NCBI GenBank assembly: GCA_002405835.1
Contig: DHMO01000051.1
Span: forward strand, 31,997-95,996
Direction: 5' to 3'
DNA from: Lentisphaeria bacterium UBA4640
GTDB lineage: Bacteria > Verrucomicrobiota > Lentisphaeria > Victivallales > UBA1829
Length of the DNA stretch: 64,000 bases
Positions 43,725-52,572 of the stretch are shown one piece after another. The notes below the pieces were generated by a model. The model saw nothing but the letters and a program-made list of their open reading frames with translations, did no database searches and was not told where the DNA came from. How positions within the stretch are numbered: position 1 is the first letter of the stretch; every line of letters begins with the position of its first letter. The position numbers were made by a program, and so were the translations under genes.

Positions 43725-45993
43725 ATCGAATTCTCTGGAAGAACTGATTGAGCGTTTTCTGGAACGCTGCCGTGCGGGCGACGTCCCCGATGTGGAGGCT
43801 TTTGCCGCAGGATATCCGGAGCACCGCGATGAACTGCTCCGCATTCTCCCGCTGATGATGCAGATGGAGGGACTCCGCACGGAAGTTTCGCGCACGGTTC
43901 CTGTTTCCGCATCGCCGGAATTGCCGGATACCGATTACCGTCTTCTGCATGTCATCGGCGCGGGCGGAATGGGGACGGTGTACGAGGCGCTCCAGATTTC
44001 TCTGAACCGGAAAGTCGCAGTCAAACTTCTCTCGTCCGCTCTGCTGAAGAGTGAAGAGCAGCGGAACATGTTTGAAAACGAAGCGCGCGTGATTGCCATG
44101 CTTCATCATCCGAACATCATCAAAGTCCTGAGCGCCGGATGCGGTCCGGAGCGCTGTTATTATGCGATGGAACTGGTTCATGGCAAAGGACTTGACGAGT
44201 GCGGTGTGCATGATCCGCAGGGTATCGCGCGGCTGGGGCTTCAGGCGGCGGAGGCGCTGGCGTATGCGCACCGATGCGGAATTCTGCATCGCGACATCAA
44301 GCCCGCGAATCTTCTGCTGGACTCCGAAGGGCAGGTGCGTGTCGGTGATTTCGGAATCGCATTTGTTCTGCGCGGGGCGAAAGAGATTGTGGAGAAGGGA
44401 CATTCCCGTTCCGGAACTCTGCGGTTCATGTCGCCGGAGCGTCTGGCGGATGGCGTCAACTCGTTTTCGTCGGATCTCTATTCGCTCGGGGCGTCGCTTT
44501 ATGAACTCGCGACGGGAAAGCCGATTCTTGCGGAGCGCACGCCGGAGGAGCTGATGAAGCGAATCTGCAGTGCGCCGCTTCCGCCGCTGAAATCGGGGAA
44601 TCCGGATTTCGATGCGATCATCAACAAGAGTACCGCATACTTTCCGGAAGACCGCTATTCATGCATGGATGAGTTCGCCGCCGATTTGCGGAGATTCCTG
44701 AATCATGAGCCTGTCCGTGCGGCGAATCCTTCGCTGCTGCGGCGATTCACTCTGTGGATCCGGCGCAAACCGGCGGTTGCCGGGCTGACGTTTGCCGCGG
44801 TTTTCTGCGCGGCGGCGTTTGTTGCGGCTCTGGCCGTCGGCTACATCCGGACTTCAGCCGCGCTGAAACTCGCGGAGGAGAATGCGCAAGTGGCGGATTC
44901 CACTCTGTCACAGGTTTTCCGCCGCATTGCGGAACAGCCGCCGACAAAGAAGAATGCGGAGCTGCTTTCAACTCTGCTTCCCTATTACCGGACGATTGCC
45001 GGACGCCGCGGGCTTCCGCCGGAACGTTTGCGCGAGGCCAACGCCATTATCGGGGAATGTGCCATGCGGACCGGAAGCTATTCCCTTGCGATAGAAGCGC
45101 TTACGGCAAATGCGGACCCGCGCGACCCCGCATCGCTGAACCGTCTTGCCGAAGCTCTGAAGGCGGACGGACAGACGGAGGTCGCGGCGAAGTATAGTCA
45201 TCGGGTCGTGGAAAGTTTTGCGGATTCCGGAATTCCAGGGGAGCGGTTTGAAGCGGTTCGGGCTCTGCTGTCGCTTTCCGCTTTGCCGGAAAGTCCGGAA
45301 GGGGAACGGGCGTTCGGAATGCTGGAGCAGTTGCTTGCGGCGGATTCGGCGAACCCGGAATACCGTTTTCAGTATGCGCGGCTTCTCGGCGCAAATCCGC
45401 GTCTCTTCCGGAAATTGCAGATTCCGGGCGTGGAACCGAATGCGCTGCGTCTGCTGCTGAAACTTTGTGAATCTTATCCGGAGCGTCGGGAATATGGCGT
45501 GGCGCTGATGGAGCTTACCCTGCGCCGTCTGCGCATGCCGCGCGGATTCAGCGGACGCGGCCGGAGCGAAACGGAGGAGGCTGTCGCGCTTTCGGAACGT
45601 CTGCTTGGACGCTTCCCGAACGACCCGGCGGTTGTGTCGTCTGCGGTTCAGCTTCATTCGCGCTGCATTGAACTTCTGCGCCGGAACGGAGAGGATGCAA
45701 AGGCGCGGAAGGAGACTGACCGCCTGCTGGCGATTCTGGAAATCCTCTTCCACAATCCCGAGGTTTCGGATGACGTGCGGGAAAATCTGATTCAGCTTCA
45801 GCTGGAGCGTTTGGAGCTCTTCCGTCACGGACGTTCTGCGGATGCGGAGGTTCTGGAAGGAAAAATCCGCGGGGAACTGGAATCTTATCGCGGAAGCCGT
45901 GCGGATGAATTCCGTAAAGCTCTGGAAAAAACACCGGAAAAAGAACCGCGCCGGGGAAACGGTTTCCGGCGCAGAAGGAGAGTTGAAGAATGA
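43717..45993 (+). CDS. Transmembrane Ser/Thr protein kinase with TPR-like C-terminal region (758 aa)
   Basis: Residues 5-50 form the short N-terminal module seen in planctomycete kinases and sigma factors (LIERFLERCRAGDVPDVEAF). The Hanks-type kinase domain (~74-330) is complete: G-loop GAGGMGTVY, K103 (VAVKLL), E122, catalytic HRDIKPANLLLD with D193, and DFG with D211. One transmembrane helix (~354-376) follows the basic WIRRKP. The remaining ~380 residues are helical, TPR-like, probably extracytoplasmic and suited to ligand or protein sensing. It overlaps the sigma factor upstream and an alpha/beta hydrolase downstream, making a three-gene operon. Confidence 0.92.
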   Translation: MSESNSLEELIERFLERCRAGDVPDVEAFAAGYPEHRDELLRILPLMMQMEGLRTEVSRTVPVSASPELPDTDYRLLHVIGAGGMGTVYEALQISLNRKVAVKLLSSALLKSEEQRNMFENEARVIAMLHHPNIIKVLSAGCGPERCYYAMELVHGKGLDECGVHDPQGIARLGLQAAEALAYAHRCGILHRDIKPANLLLDSEGQVRVGDFGIAFVLRGAKEIVEKGHSRSGTLRFMSPERLADGVNSFSSDLYSLGASLYELATGKPILAERTPEELMKRICSAPLPPLKSGNPDFDAIINKSTAYFPEDRYSCMDEFAADLRRFLNHEPVRAANPSLLRRFTLWIRRKPAVAGLTFAAVFCAAAFVAALAVGYIRTSAALKLAEENAQVADSTLSQVFRRIAEQPPTKKNAELLSTLLPYYRTIAGRRGLPPERLREANAIIGECAMRTGSYSLAIEALTANADPRDPASLNRLAEALKADGQTEVAAKYSHRVVESFADSGIPGERFEAVRALLSLSALPESPEGERAFGMLEQLLAADSANPEYRFQYARLLGANPRLFRKLQIPGVEPNALRLLLKLCESYPERREYGVALMELTLRRLRMPRGFSGRGRSETEEAVALSERLLGRFPNDPAVVSSAVQLHSRCIELLRRNGEDAKARKETDRLLAILEILFHNPEVSDDVRENLIQLQLERLELFRHGRSADAEVLEGKIRGELESYRGSRADEFRKALEKTPEKEPRRGNGFRRRRRVEE

Positions 45994-46766
45994 AAACTGC
46001 AACCGCGTTTCTTGTTTTTGGAGTCCTGTTTTCCGTTTTTGCCCGTGACCGCTATCCGGAACGGCGGATGCCGCGCGGGGAACGCCGCGCCCGCTTCGAA
46101 CAGCCCGCCATTCCCCAGAGCCTTCTGAGCTCGGAGCGCGGGGAGTTCAAGGGAATGCGCTATCGCCGCATCGCAATGAATATGAACGGAGCCGGAGATC
46201 CGCATCTGGTTCTTGTTCTGCATGGGCGGAGCGGTTCGGGCGATGATAACACGCGTCAGCTTTCCTCGCCCGCCATTCTTTCACTTGTGGAGTATCTGCA
46301 GAGCACGGGAACGAAATGTGTGGTTCTGATTCCGCAATGTCCGCAGAACCGCGACTGGCTCCGCGGCGGCGCGGATTCCATGCTTGATCATGCGGCGGAA
46401 CTGGTGAAAAAAGAGGCGCGCGAATCCGGAATCTCTTCCGGGCGCACCTATGTGACGGGTGTTTCAATGGGAGGCGGCGCGTGCTATGCGATCATGGCGG
46501 CGCATCCCGGATTGTTTTCCGGAGCCGTGGTGGCAAGTTCCAGCGGCCGTCCCGGAACGGTGCTGCCCCGCGGACGTTTCTTCATCATTCACGGGGAAAA
46601 CGACCGGCTGATTCCTTTGGCGAAGGCGGAGCAGATGGCGCAGATGCTCGCATCCGTGCGCGAGAACAAGGTGGAATTCGTTTCGCTCCCCGGCAAGGGA
46701 CACATCGACGGCGCGCAGACTGCTTATACGGCGGAATGCTGGAACTGGCTGTTCGGCGGACGGTGA
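45990..46766 (+). CDS. Secreted alpha/beta hydrolase, esterase/phospholipase-like (258 aa)
   Basis: A signal peptide (~1-19) precedes an alpha/beta hydrolase fold with the oxyanion segment LVLHGRSGSGDDN, nucleophile S159 in GVSMGG, acid D205 (HGENDRLIP) and H238 (GKGHIDG). The pattern fits the dienelactone hydrolase/carboxylesterase or PHB-depolymerase-like group. It overlaps the kinase gene by four bases (ATGA), which suggests it acts in the same envelope pathway. Its stop codon abuts that of the convergent activase gene. Substrate unknown. Confidence 0.85.
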   Translation: MKTATAFLVFGVLFSVFARDRYPERRMPRGERRARFEQPAIPQSLLSSERGEFKGMRYRRIAMNMNGAGDPHLVLVLHGRSGSGDDNTRQLSSPAILSLVEYLQSTGTKCVVLIPQCPQNRDWLRGGADSMLDHAAELVKKEARESGISSGRTYVTGVSMGGGACYAIMAAHPGLFSGAVVASSSGRPGTVLPRGRFFIIHGENDRLIPLAKAEQMAQMLASVRENKVEFVSLPGKGHIDGAQTAYTAECWNWLFGGR

Positions 46767-48845
46767 TTATTTCATCCGTCCGAACATGTTGCCGTACTTG
46801 CGGGAATTCAGCGATTCAACAAATGACGAAACCTTCGTGAGCGTGCTGCACGGGTCCGTGGTCGGGTCCATGCAGTCTCCGTCGAGCGTGAGAAGCGGAA
46901 GACCGACTTCATCCAGCTCTTCGCGGAGATGCTTGGCAAAACAGCTGTCGGAGAGCGAACAGCGTCCGAATCCGTGGTTGTAGAGAACACAGCCGTTGAA
47001 TTTCGCCTTCTGCGCGGTTTCGACAATGTAGCGGACGCGCAGGCGCGGATCAAGGTAGCCGACGGTCAGCAGTTTGCGGGCGAGCGAACGGTACGGATCA
47101 TCCGGATTGAGCAGATCCCAGTTCACAAAGTTGACCTCTTCAAAGACGATCGGCGCATTGCAGGTCGTTTCGATGTAGTCCAGAACCTTCGTGTCGTAGA
47201 ACGGCGGAAGATGAAGCCACAGCAGACGGTGCGTGTCGTCGATGGAATAATGTTTTTCCGCCCACTCTTTCTTGCGCAGGAGCTCTTCGTGGAACTGGCG
47301 CTGAATGTCGACCATCTCCTGTTTGCCCCAGAGCTGCGAGAAGAGAATGGCGCTGTAGACGCCTTCGGTTCCGCGGATCAGCGGCGGACTCGTCCAGCGG
47401 AGTTCATTGCACTGTCTGGAGAGCACGGCTGCCTGGTTCGAAAGCTCGCAGGCCTCGGCGAGACGCGCCGGATCCATCTTGAGCCCCATCGCCTTTTCCA
47501 TCAGATAAACGGCTTCCTGAAGTCCCTCCGCGATCTGGTCGACGGAGTTCGGATCGTTCGCGTCGACTGGTGTGTGGAGCGAGTAAAAACGGTCGGAGAA
47601 TTTATACTGGCGCGCGAGATCCTGGAAGATCCGTTCGCCCTGCTGGCAGGGCTGCGAGGTTGAAACTCCGAACGTCGGCGGCGGCAGTTCCGAGCCTTCA
47701 AGGACGCGGAGGAACGAGCAGGTTTCACCGGCAAAGCCCTTGTAGGCGGCAATGTCGAGCGCTTTTTTTGTACGTTTGGAGTTACGGGCGAAGAGAGCGG
47801 CGTAGGTCTCAAGCGTCAGCATTTTGACGCCGAGCGCGTTCAGGATTTCAGTCGGGAAGAAGAGATTGCGCCAGACCATCGGGCCGCCTTTGCGCTTCGA
47901 GAAAAATTCGCGGCGCGTGTTGTTGGCGCGCATGGCGACGGATTTCATCGGAGTCGGCTCGTACTGGATTTTATCCATGTTGAGATTGCCCTTGAGCTGG
48001 GTGTAGCGGCGGGCGATGCAGGCTGCGCCGAGCGCGCCCATGACCTGATGATGTTCCGGAATGATGATTTTGTTCCCGGTGATCTCTTCGAGATAATGGG
48101 CAACGGCGCGGTTCGAGGCGACTCCGCCCTGGAATACAATGTCGCCTTTGTAGTTGAAGAGAAGCTGGCCGACGCCGGAGATGATGGTTCGCGCCTGGGC
48201 GCGGCATGCGCCGCCGACGACCTGACCGAGCGGCATGCGGTTCTTGAATTTGTTGATCGAGGTCGCGCTGAGCACGGCGCAGACGGAGGAAAACTCCAGC
48301 TCCGAGCTGTAGTCCGCCTTGTCCGCCATCTCTTCAACGGGGATTCCGAGCTTGAGGGCGACGCTGTCAAGGAAAGCTCCGGTTCCGGCGGCGCAGATGC
48401 CGCTCATCTTCGAGGTCCACATGCCCATCTTTTCGTTGTAGATCATCGCCTTGCTGTCCTGTCCGCCGACGTCGAGAATCGCTTTGACATGCGGGTGGAA
48501 GTGGAGGGCGCCTGCAACATGAGCGGAGACTTCACTGACCTGGAAATCGTAGTTGATGAAGCGTTTCATGCCATCGACGATCTGACTGCCCGTGACAACG
48601 GTGCAGCGGATATCGTCCATGGAGATGCCGGCTTCCGCGAGAAAAGCATCCACGGTCTTTTTGAGTGCGCCGAGGTTGCAGTGTCCGCATGCGGAGCATT
48701 TGCTGATGCATGTCACACGCGCCGACTCCACCGGTTTTGTGCGCTGATAGGTCGAATGTTCAACTTTTCCGTCCTCGCTCATGAGGACTGCCTTGAAGGT
48801 CGTGGAACCGATATCGATTCCCAGATAGTGTTTCTGCTCTGCCAT
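46767..48845 (-). CDS. Fused 2-hydroxyacyl-CoA dehydratase activase/dehydratase-like protein (692 aa)
   Basis: The N-terminal half (~1-310) is a BadF/BcrA/HgdC-type ATPase with GIDIGSTTFKAVLM, VGGQDSKAM and GGVASNR. The [4Fe-4S] ligands known from HgdC are conserved as C151 (GICAAGTGAF) and C189 (SSVCAVLSA). An extra cysteine group, C46-x3-C50-x2-C53-x2-C56, lies near the N-terminus and is not found in HgdC. The C-terminal half (~330-692) resembles the HgdB-like dehydratase subunit (STSQPCQQGERI, YNHGFGRCSLSDSCF, LDGDCMDP). Such systems inject electrons with ATP hydrolysis for radical dehydration or benzoyl-CoA reduction; this fused form has no assigned substrate. RBS AAGGA precedes the ATG at 48845. 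Confidence 0.82.
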   Translation of the reverse strand: MAEQKHYLGIDIGSTTFKAVLMSEDGKVEHSTYQRTKPVESARVTCISKCSACGHCNLGALKKTVDAFLAEAGISMDDIRCTVVTGSQIVDGMKRFINYDFQVSEVSAHVAGALHFHPHVKAILDVGGQDSKAMIYNEKMGMWTSKMSGICAAGTGAFLDSVALKLGIPVEEMADKADYSSELEFSSVCAVLSATSINKFKNRMPLGQVVGGACRAQARTIISGVGQLLFNYKGDIVFQGGVASNRAVAHYLEEITGNKIIIPEHHQVMGALGAACIARRYTQLKGNLNMDKIQYEPTPMKSVAMRANNTRREFFSKRKGGPMVWRNLFFPTEILNALGVKMLTLETYAALFARNSKRTKKALDIAAYKGFAGETCSFLRVLEGSELPPPTFGVSTSQPCQQGERIFQDLARQYKFSDRFYSLHTPVDANDPNSVDQIAEGLQEAVYLMEKAMGLKMDPARLAEACELSNQAAVLSRQCNELRWTSPPLIRGTEGVYSAILFSQLWGKQEMVDIQRQFHEELLRKKEWAEKHYSIDDTHRLLWLHLPPFYDTKVLDYIETTCNAPIVFEEVNFVNWDLLNPDDPYRSLARKLLTVGYLDPRLRVRYIVETAQKAKFNGCVLYNHGFGRCSLSDSCFAKHLREELDEVGLPLLTLDGDCMDPTTDPCSTLTKVSSFVESLNSRKYGNMFGRMK

Positions 48846-48883
48846 AAATCCTTGTCCTGAAACTCTCAAATTTTCCTTTTAAG

Positions 48884-48911
48884 AATATATCTCAAAAAAA
48901 GAAAAAGTCAA
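48884..48911 (-). promoter_or_regulatory. Promoter of the fused activase gene
   Basis: Minus-strand TTGACT (48911-48906), 16-bp spacer, TATATT (48889-48884), 38 bp before the ATG. Confidence 0.75.
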
Positions 48912-48939
48912 CCCGTTTTTCCCGAATATTTAATAGTTT

Positions 48940-49764
48940 TTAACCTTTGCGGAAAAATTCAGCGAGCTGCTGGAACTGTTCAACGGTGACCCGCTCCGCA
49001 CGGATGTCTTCGGGAAGCCCGGCTTTTGCGTATGCGGCTTCCACGTTTTCGCGTCCGAACACGGATGCGAGCTGTTTGATCATCTTTTTGCGGCGCTGCG
49101 AAAATCCGAGGCGGACAACCTGCGAGACAAGCAGACGGAATTCCCGCGACGGCATATCCGGACGCTTTTTCATGCGCAGGACGCAGGAATCCACTTCCGG
49201 TTTCGGGTGGAACAGCTGGGGCGGAACCATGCGCAGCGGCGTGACTTCGTAAGCGGTCTGCGCGCGGACGGAAAGGGCTCCGTATTCTTCGTCGCCAGCT
49301 TTTGCGGCCAGGCGGAGCGCAACCTCTTTCTGAAGCATAATGATCATCTCTTCCGGCGGAGTTTCCACATCGAGCAGTTTTGCAACGACCACGGTTCCGG
49401 CGGAATAGGGAAGGTTGGAGACGAGACGGAACGGGACGCCGTAGCCGTAGAGCTTGCTGAAATCGACTTTGCAGGCGTCTCCCTCGACGAGACGGAGTCC
49501 TTTGGGCACGAGTACAGAACGGAGCCATTCGCAGATGCGGTGGTCGAATTCGACGGCGGTCACTTCCGCGCCGAGGTCAAGCATCCGCTGGGTGAGCGCG
49601 CCGAATCCGGGACCGACTTCAACGATTTTTTCGCCTTTCGCCGCTCCGGCCTCTTTGACGATCCAGTCAAGAAAGTTTTCATCGACAAGAAAGTTCTGTC
49701 CGAGTTTGCGGCTTGGTTCGAGTCCGATTGCGGCGAGCAGGGAGGTAAGTTCATTTTTTTTCAT
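48940..49764 (-). CDS. rsmA: 16S rRNA (adenine(1518)-N(6)/adenine(1519)-N(6))-dimethyltransferase
   Basis: RsmA (KsgA) dimethylates two adjacent adenines in the 3' terminal hairpin of 16S rRNA. Visible motifs are LGQNFLVDENFLDWIV, the SAM loop VEVGPGFGALTQRML, acidic AVEFDHRICEWL, catalytic NLPYSAGT and a C-terminal FSQRRKKMIKQL. Length (274 aa) is typical. ATG 49764 is preceded by GAGG; the open frame continues upstream through the FmdB gene but without homology. It follows the FmdB-like gene by 7 bp and is probably co-transcribed. Confidence 0.94.
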   Translation of the reverse strand: MKKNELTSLLAAIGLEPSRKLGQNFLVDENFLDWIVKEAGAAKGEKIVEVGPGFGALTQRMLDLGAEVTAVEFDHRICEWLRSVLVPKGLRLVEGDACKVDFSKLYGYGVPFRLVSNLPYSAGTVVVAKLLDVETPPEEMIIMLQKEVALRLAAKAGDEEYGALSVRAQTAYEVTPLRMVPPQLFHPKPEVDSCVLRMKKRPDMPSREFRLLVSQVVRLGFSQRRKKMIKQLASVFGRENVEAAYAKAGLPEDIRAERVTVEQFQQLAEFFRKG

Positions 49765-49771
49765 ACCGGCC

Positions 49772-50008
49772 TCAGTGATGATGTCCGCATCCGGCGTGTC
49801 CGCACCCGCACCCGCCGCTCTGAGCGGATGAGCAGAATGCCTGGGAGGGACAGCCTTCCTGTTTGACGGAGGCGGCGAACTTGGAAAGTTTTTTTGCAAC
49901 TTCCACTTTTTCGCCGCACGCCGGACATGCGGGTCTTGCGGAGGCGTTGGGGACGAGCGTTTCAAAGTTCTTCCCGCATTTCTTGCAGACGTATTCAAAA
50001 ATGGGCAT
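49772..50008 (-). CDS. FmdB-family zinc ribbon protein (78 aa)
   Basis: MPIFEYVCKKCGKNFE begins a small zinc ribbon with two C-x2-C knuckles (CKKC and CPAC), the FmdB/regulatory-protein family. The tail is rich in Gly, Cys and His (GCGCGHAGCGHHH), a probable extra metal-binding segment found in some members. AGGAG precedes the ATG at 50008. Function of the family is unclear; it heads a pair with rsmA. Confidence 0.85.
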   Translation of the reverse strand: MPIFEYVCKKCGKNFETLVPNASARPACPACGEKVEVAKKLSKFAASVKQEGCPSQAFCSSAQSGGCGCGHAGCGHHH

Positions 50009-50084
50009 GATTGATCTCCTTATATTATTCCGAGGTAATTTACACCCGTTTTCTGAATCTTGCAAGCGTCTCCGCAGAGTTTCT

Positions 50085-50435
50085 TTACCAGTCTCTGTGC
50101 CGCGGCGCGGGAGCCGGCGGCGGAGGCTGCGGACGGCGGAAGTCATCGCGCGGAGCTGGTCTTGGCGGTTCGGGGCTCGGAGGCGGAACCGGACGCGGAG
50201 CGGGTCTTGGCGGTTCGGGTCTCGGAGGCGGAACCGGGCGCGGAGCTGGCGCCGGTCTCGGCGGCGGGGGGGGATTCGGACTTGTGGCGGTCTTTACGAG
50301 ATTGACGATATCCGCAGCCAGCCGTACCCCGTTATTGCGATCATCTTTTGGCGGACGCGGTCCCTGGGCATATGCGGTTCCGGCGGAGAGCAATGCCGCC
50401 GCGGCGATTCCGAAGAGAACGGTTTTAGCATTCAT
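50085..50435 (-). CDS. Secreted Pro/Arg-rich low-complexity protein (116 aa)
   Basis: A signal peptide (MNAKTVLFGIAAAALLSAGT, cut after AYA) precedes ~30 ordinary residues (including RLAADIVNLVKTATS) and then ~60 residues of Pro with Arg, Ala and Glu, containing two copies of the 15-mer RPVPPPRPEPPRPAP (Ser for Arg in the second). Poly-proline stretches of this type span the periplasm or bind partner domains. AGGAGG precedes the ATG. It is 116 bp downstream of tRNA-Leu on the same strand. No family recognised. Confidence 0.75.
   Translation of the reverse strand: MNAKTVLFGIAAAALLSAGTAYAQGPRPPKDDRNNGVRLAADIVNLVKTATSPNPPPPPRPAPAPRPVPPPRPEPPRPAPRPVPPPSPEPPRPAPRDDFRRPQPPPPAPAPRHRDW
50151..50240. 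repeat. Two tandem 45-bp repeats in the Pro/Arg-rich gene
   Basis: Units 50151-50195 and 50196-50240 differ at only a few positions and keep the reading frame (15 codons each); a partial third unit follows. Unlike the xKNG repeat, the DNA itself is nearly identical, which suggests recent duplication. Confidence 0.85.
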
Positions 50436-50538
50436 AATCAGTTCCTCCTGTGTTGGTTTCTGTGCATAGAAACGCCGGGGAAAAGATTTTATTGTGCGGA
50501 GAAATGGATTTTTCTTAAAAAATGAGGCTAAATGAGTG

Positions 50539-50622
50539 TGGTGCCCGGAGCGGGACTCGAACCCGCACGGATTACCCGACAGATTTTAAGTCTGTTGCGT
50601 CTACCGATTCCGCCATCCGGGC
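50539..50622 (-). tRNA. tRNA-Leu (anticodon UAA), CCA encoded
   Basis: The acceptor stem GCCCGGA pairs with TCCGGGC, followed by discriminator A and a genomically encoded CCA. The anticodon stem ACAGA/TCTGT encloses the loop CTTAAAA, giving anticodon UAA. A long variable arm (class II, GTCGGGTAATCCGT) and the T loop GGTTCGAGTCC are present. Total 84 nt including CCA, normal for tRNA-Leu. Confidence 0.97.
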
Positions 50623-50648
50623 ATAGTCCCTCGAAAAGAGGGAACTAT

Positions 50649-50676
50649 ACTATAGCGCAATTTTCCTATCTTTCAA
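50649..50676 (-). promoter_or_regulatory. tRNA-Leu promoter
   Basis: Minus-strand TTGAAA (50676-50671), 16-bp spacer and TATAGT (50654-50649), 27 bp before the mature 5' end. A small hairpin (TCCCTC/GAGGGA) lies in the 5' leader. Confidence 0.7.
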
Positions 50677-50695
50677 GAGACCGGAAAAAGTTTTT

Positions 50696-52411
50696 TCAAT
50701 CCGAACACGGACGCGCATCCACCAGCTGAAGCTGACGGCGGCGCTCTCCATAGTATTCGTTGATCTGCGGAACCGCTACAACATCCCATGTCGTATGCGG
50801 ATCCAGAATCATGTTGAAGGCAATGAAGTCCGTCGTGTCGCCGCTGCTGTCACGCAGAATTCCTTTCGTATGACCCGCTTTGATCGGGAACGTGCGGATC
50901 ACTTCCACATGATTCAAGCGGTAGCACGGCTGCGGATTCCCATGACCAAACGGTCCAAGTTTGTCGTAATACGAGAAAAAGTCGGGACCGAGGTCGCCCA
51001 AGTTTACCGTGCCGTCGTAGGAGACGCTGTCAATCAAGTCTTCCGGCGTGATTTCCGAACGGACCGTTTCTTCAAAGACACGGCTGAATTCGGGGATGTC
51101 TTCCTTGCGGAGTCCGAGACCGACCGCCATCGGGTGACCGCCGTAGCGCGTCAGAAGGTGCGAGCATTTCGAGAGAACCTTGATCAGATTCAAGCCTCCG
51201 ATGCTGCGTCCGGAGCCATGCGCTTCATCGCCCTGGATCGTAAGGACAATCGCCGGACGGTTGTAGTCACGTGCGAAACGGGAGGCCACAATGCCGATGA
51301 CTCCCTGGTGCCAGCCGTCTCCGGCGGCGATGATTGAATAGCTGCTGGAGAAATCCGGGGCGGATTCCACATAGTGTTTCGCCTCGTTGAAAATTTCCTG
51401 CTCTTTCGTCTGGCGCTTCTGGTTGAAACCTTCGAGCATATCCGCGTAGTGATAGGCGTCGACGATTTTCGAGGCGGTCAGGAGCTGGAGCGCGGAAATC
51501 GCGTTGCCGAGACGTCCGGCCGCGTTGATGCGCGGTGCAAGTTTGAAGGTGATGTCCGACGGCTTGATCGAATTGCTGGAGATGCGGGCAACTTCGATCA
51601 GGGCGCGCACGCCGGGACGGAGCTGGCGTTTCAGCATTTCCATGCCGTGCTTGACGAGAATCCGGTTTTCGCCGAGCAGCGGGACGATGTCCGCAACGGT
51701 TCCAAGCGCCACGTAATCAAGGACTTCCTTGAGTTCGGTCATGTAACCGCCGAGGTTGTGCTCGCGTCCGTATTTCAGGAATGCGTGTCCGAGTTTGAAC
51801 GCAACGCCGACGCCGGAGAGGTTGTGCATATCCGCGAGTTCGGGATGGATCTTCGGATTGATGTTTGCAACCGCCTTCGGAAGCGTGTCGCCGGGCTCGT
51901 GGTGGTCGGTGATGATCACATCGATTCCGCGCCGCGCGGCGTCTTCGACGGCTTCACAGCTGTTGATGCCGCAGTCGACGGTCACGAGGACGCCGCAGGT
52001 TCCGCCTGCGCCCTCGAGCGCTTTTGCAAGAGATTCGGGCGTGAAGCCGTAACCGTCGTCGAAGCGGTGCGGGAGAAAATTCGTCACAATCGCGCCGTTG
52101 CGCTCCAGAATCCAGGAGAGAAGCGCCGTGGCGGTGATGCCGTCGGTGTCATAATCTCCATGAATGAGGATGTGCTCGCGGTCAACGATCGCCTGCCAGA
52201 GGCGTTTGACGGCTGTCTCCATTCCGGGAAAGCGGAAGGGGTCGCTTAAATCGGAAAGGGCGGCGTTGAAATACATATCAACGTGTCCCGGCACGATGTC
52301 CCGTGCGGCAAGATACATTGCGATCGCACGCGGCAGCGCTTTTCCTTTTATCAGTTCACCTGTCAGAGTTTCTTTGCCATCAGACGCACAAGTCCATAGT
52401 TTGGTACCCAT
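50696..52411 (-). CDS. recJ: Single-stranded-DNA-specific exonuclease RecJ
   Basis: RecJ degrades single-stranded DNA 5' to 3' in recombination and mismatch repair. The DHH-family metal motifs are ILIHGDYDTDGITATAL and ITDHHEPG, followed by LSGVGVAFKLGHAFL and the DHHA1 substrate-binding region GSGRSIGGLNLIKVL...GGHPMAVGLGL. Length (571 aa) is typical. I chose ATG 52411 (MGTKLW), preceded by AGAAAGG; an in-frame ATG 11 codons upstream gives a poly-lysine start that is less likely. Confidence 0.94.
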   Translation of the reverse strand: MGTKLWTCASDGKETLTGELIKGKALPRAIAMYLAARDIVPGHVDMYFNAALSDLSDPFRFPGMETAVKRLWQAIVDREHILIHGDYDTDGITATALLSWILERNGAIVTNFLPHRFDDGYGFTPESLAKALEGAGGTCGVLVTVDCGINSCEAVEDAARRGIDVIITDHHEPGDTLPKAVANINPKIHPELADMHNLSGVGVAFKLGHAFLKYGREHNLGGYMTELKEVLDYVALGTVADIVPLLGENRILVKHGMEMLKRQLRPGVRALIEVARISSNSIKPSDITFKLAPRINAAGRLGNAISALQLLTASKIVDAYHYADMLEGFNQKRQTKEQEIFNEAKHYVESAPDFSSSYSIIAAGDGWHQGVIGIVASRFARDYNRPAIVLTIQGDEAHGSGRSIGGLNLIKVLSKCSHLLTRYGGHPMAVGLGLRKEDIPEFSRVFEETVRSEITPEDLIDSVSYDGTVNLGDLGPDFFSYYDKLGPFGHGNPQPCYRLNHVEVIRTFPIKAGHTKGILRDSSGDTTDFIAFNMILDPHTTWDVVAVPQINEYYGERRRQLQLVDARPCSD

Positions 52412-52447
52412 TTTGCCTTTCTTCTTTTTCTTTTTGCAACACACTGC

Positions 52448-52476
52448 AATATACTATGGAAAGTGCTAAACATCAA
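52448..52476 (-). promoter_or_regulatory. recJ promoter
   Basis: Minus-strand TTGATG (52476-52471), 17-bp spacer and TATATT (52453-52448). The rest of the 218-bp gap to the next gene holds only a terminator. Confidence 0.65.
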
Positions 52477-52572
52477 ATCCATTCTTGAAAAATACGGAAA
52501 ATATTTTTTCCGCGTGCGGCAAAATGAGGCGGCGTGTCAGGCGGGGCGTTCGCGGAGTTCGTAAATTTTCAT

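Noticed and set aside
50623..50645. Hairpin in the tRNA-Leu leader considered as a terminator
   Set aside because: The stem is only six base pairs with no T tract, and it lies between the promoter and the tRNA, so it is more likely a leader structure.
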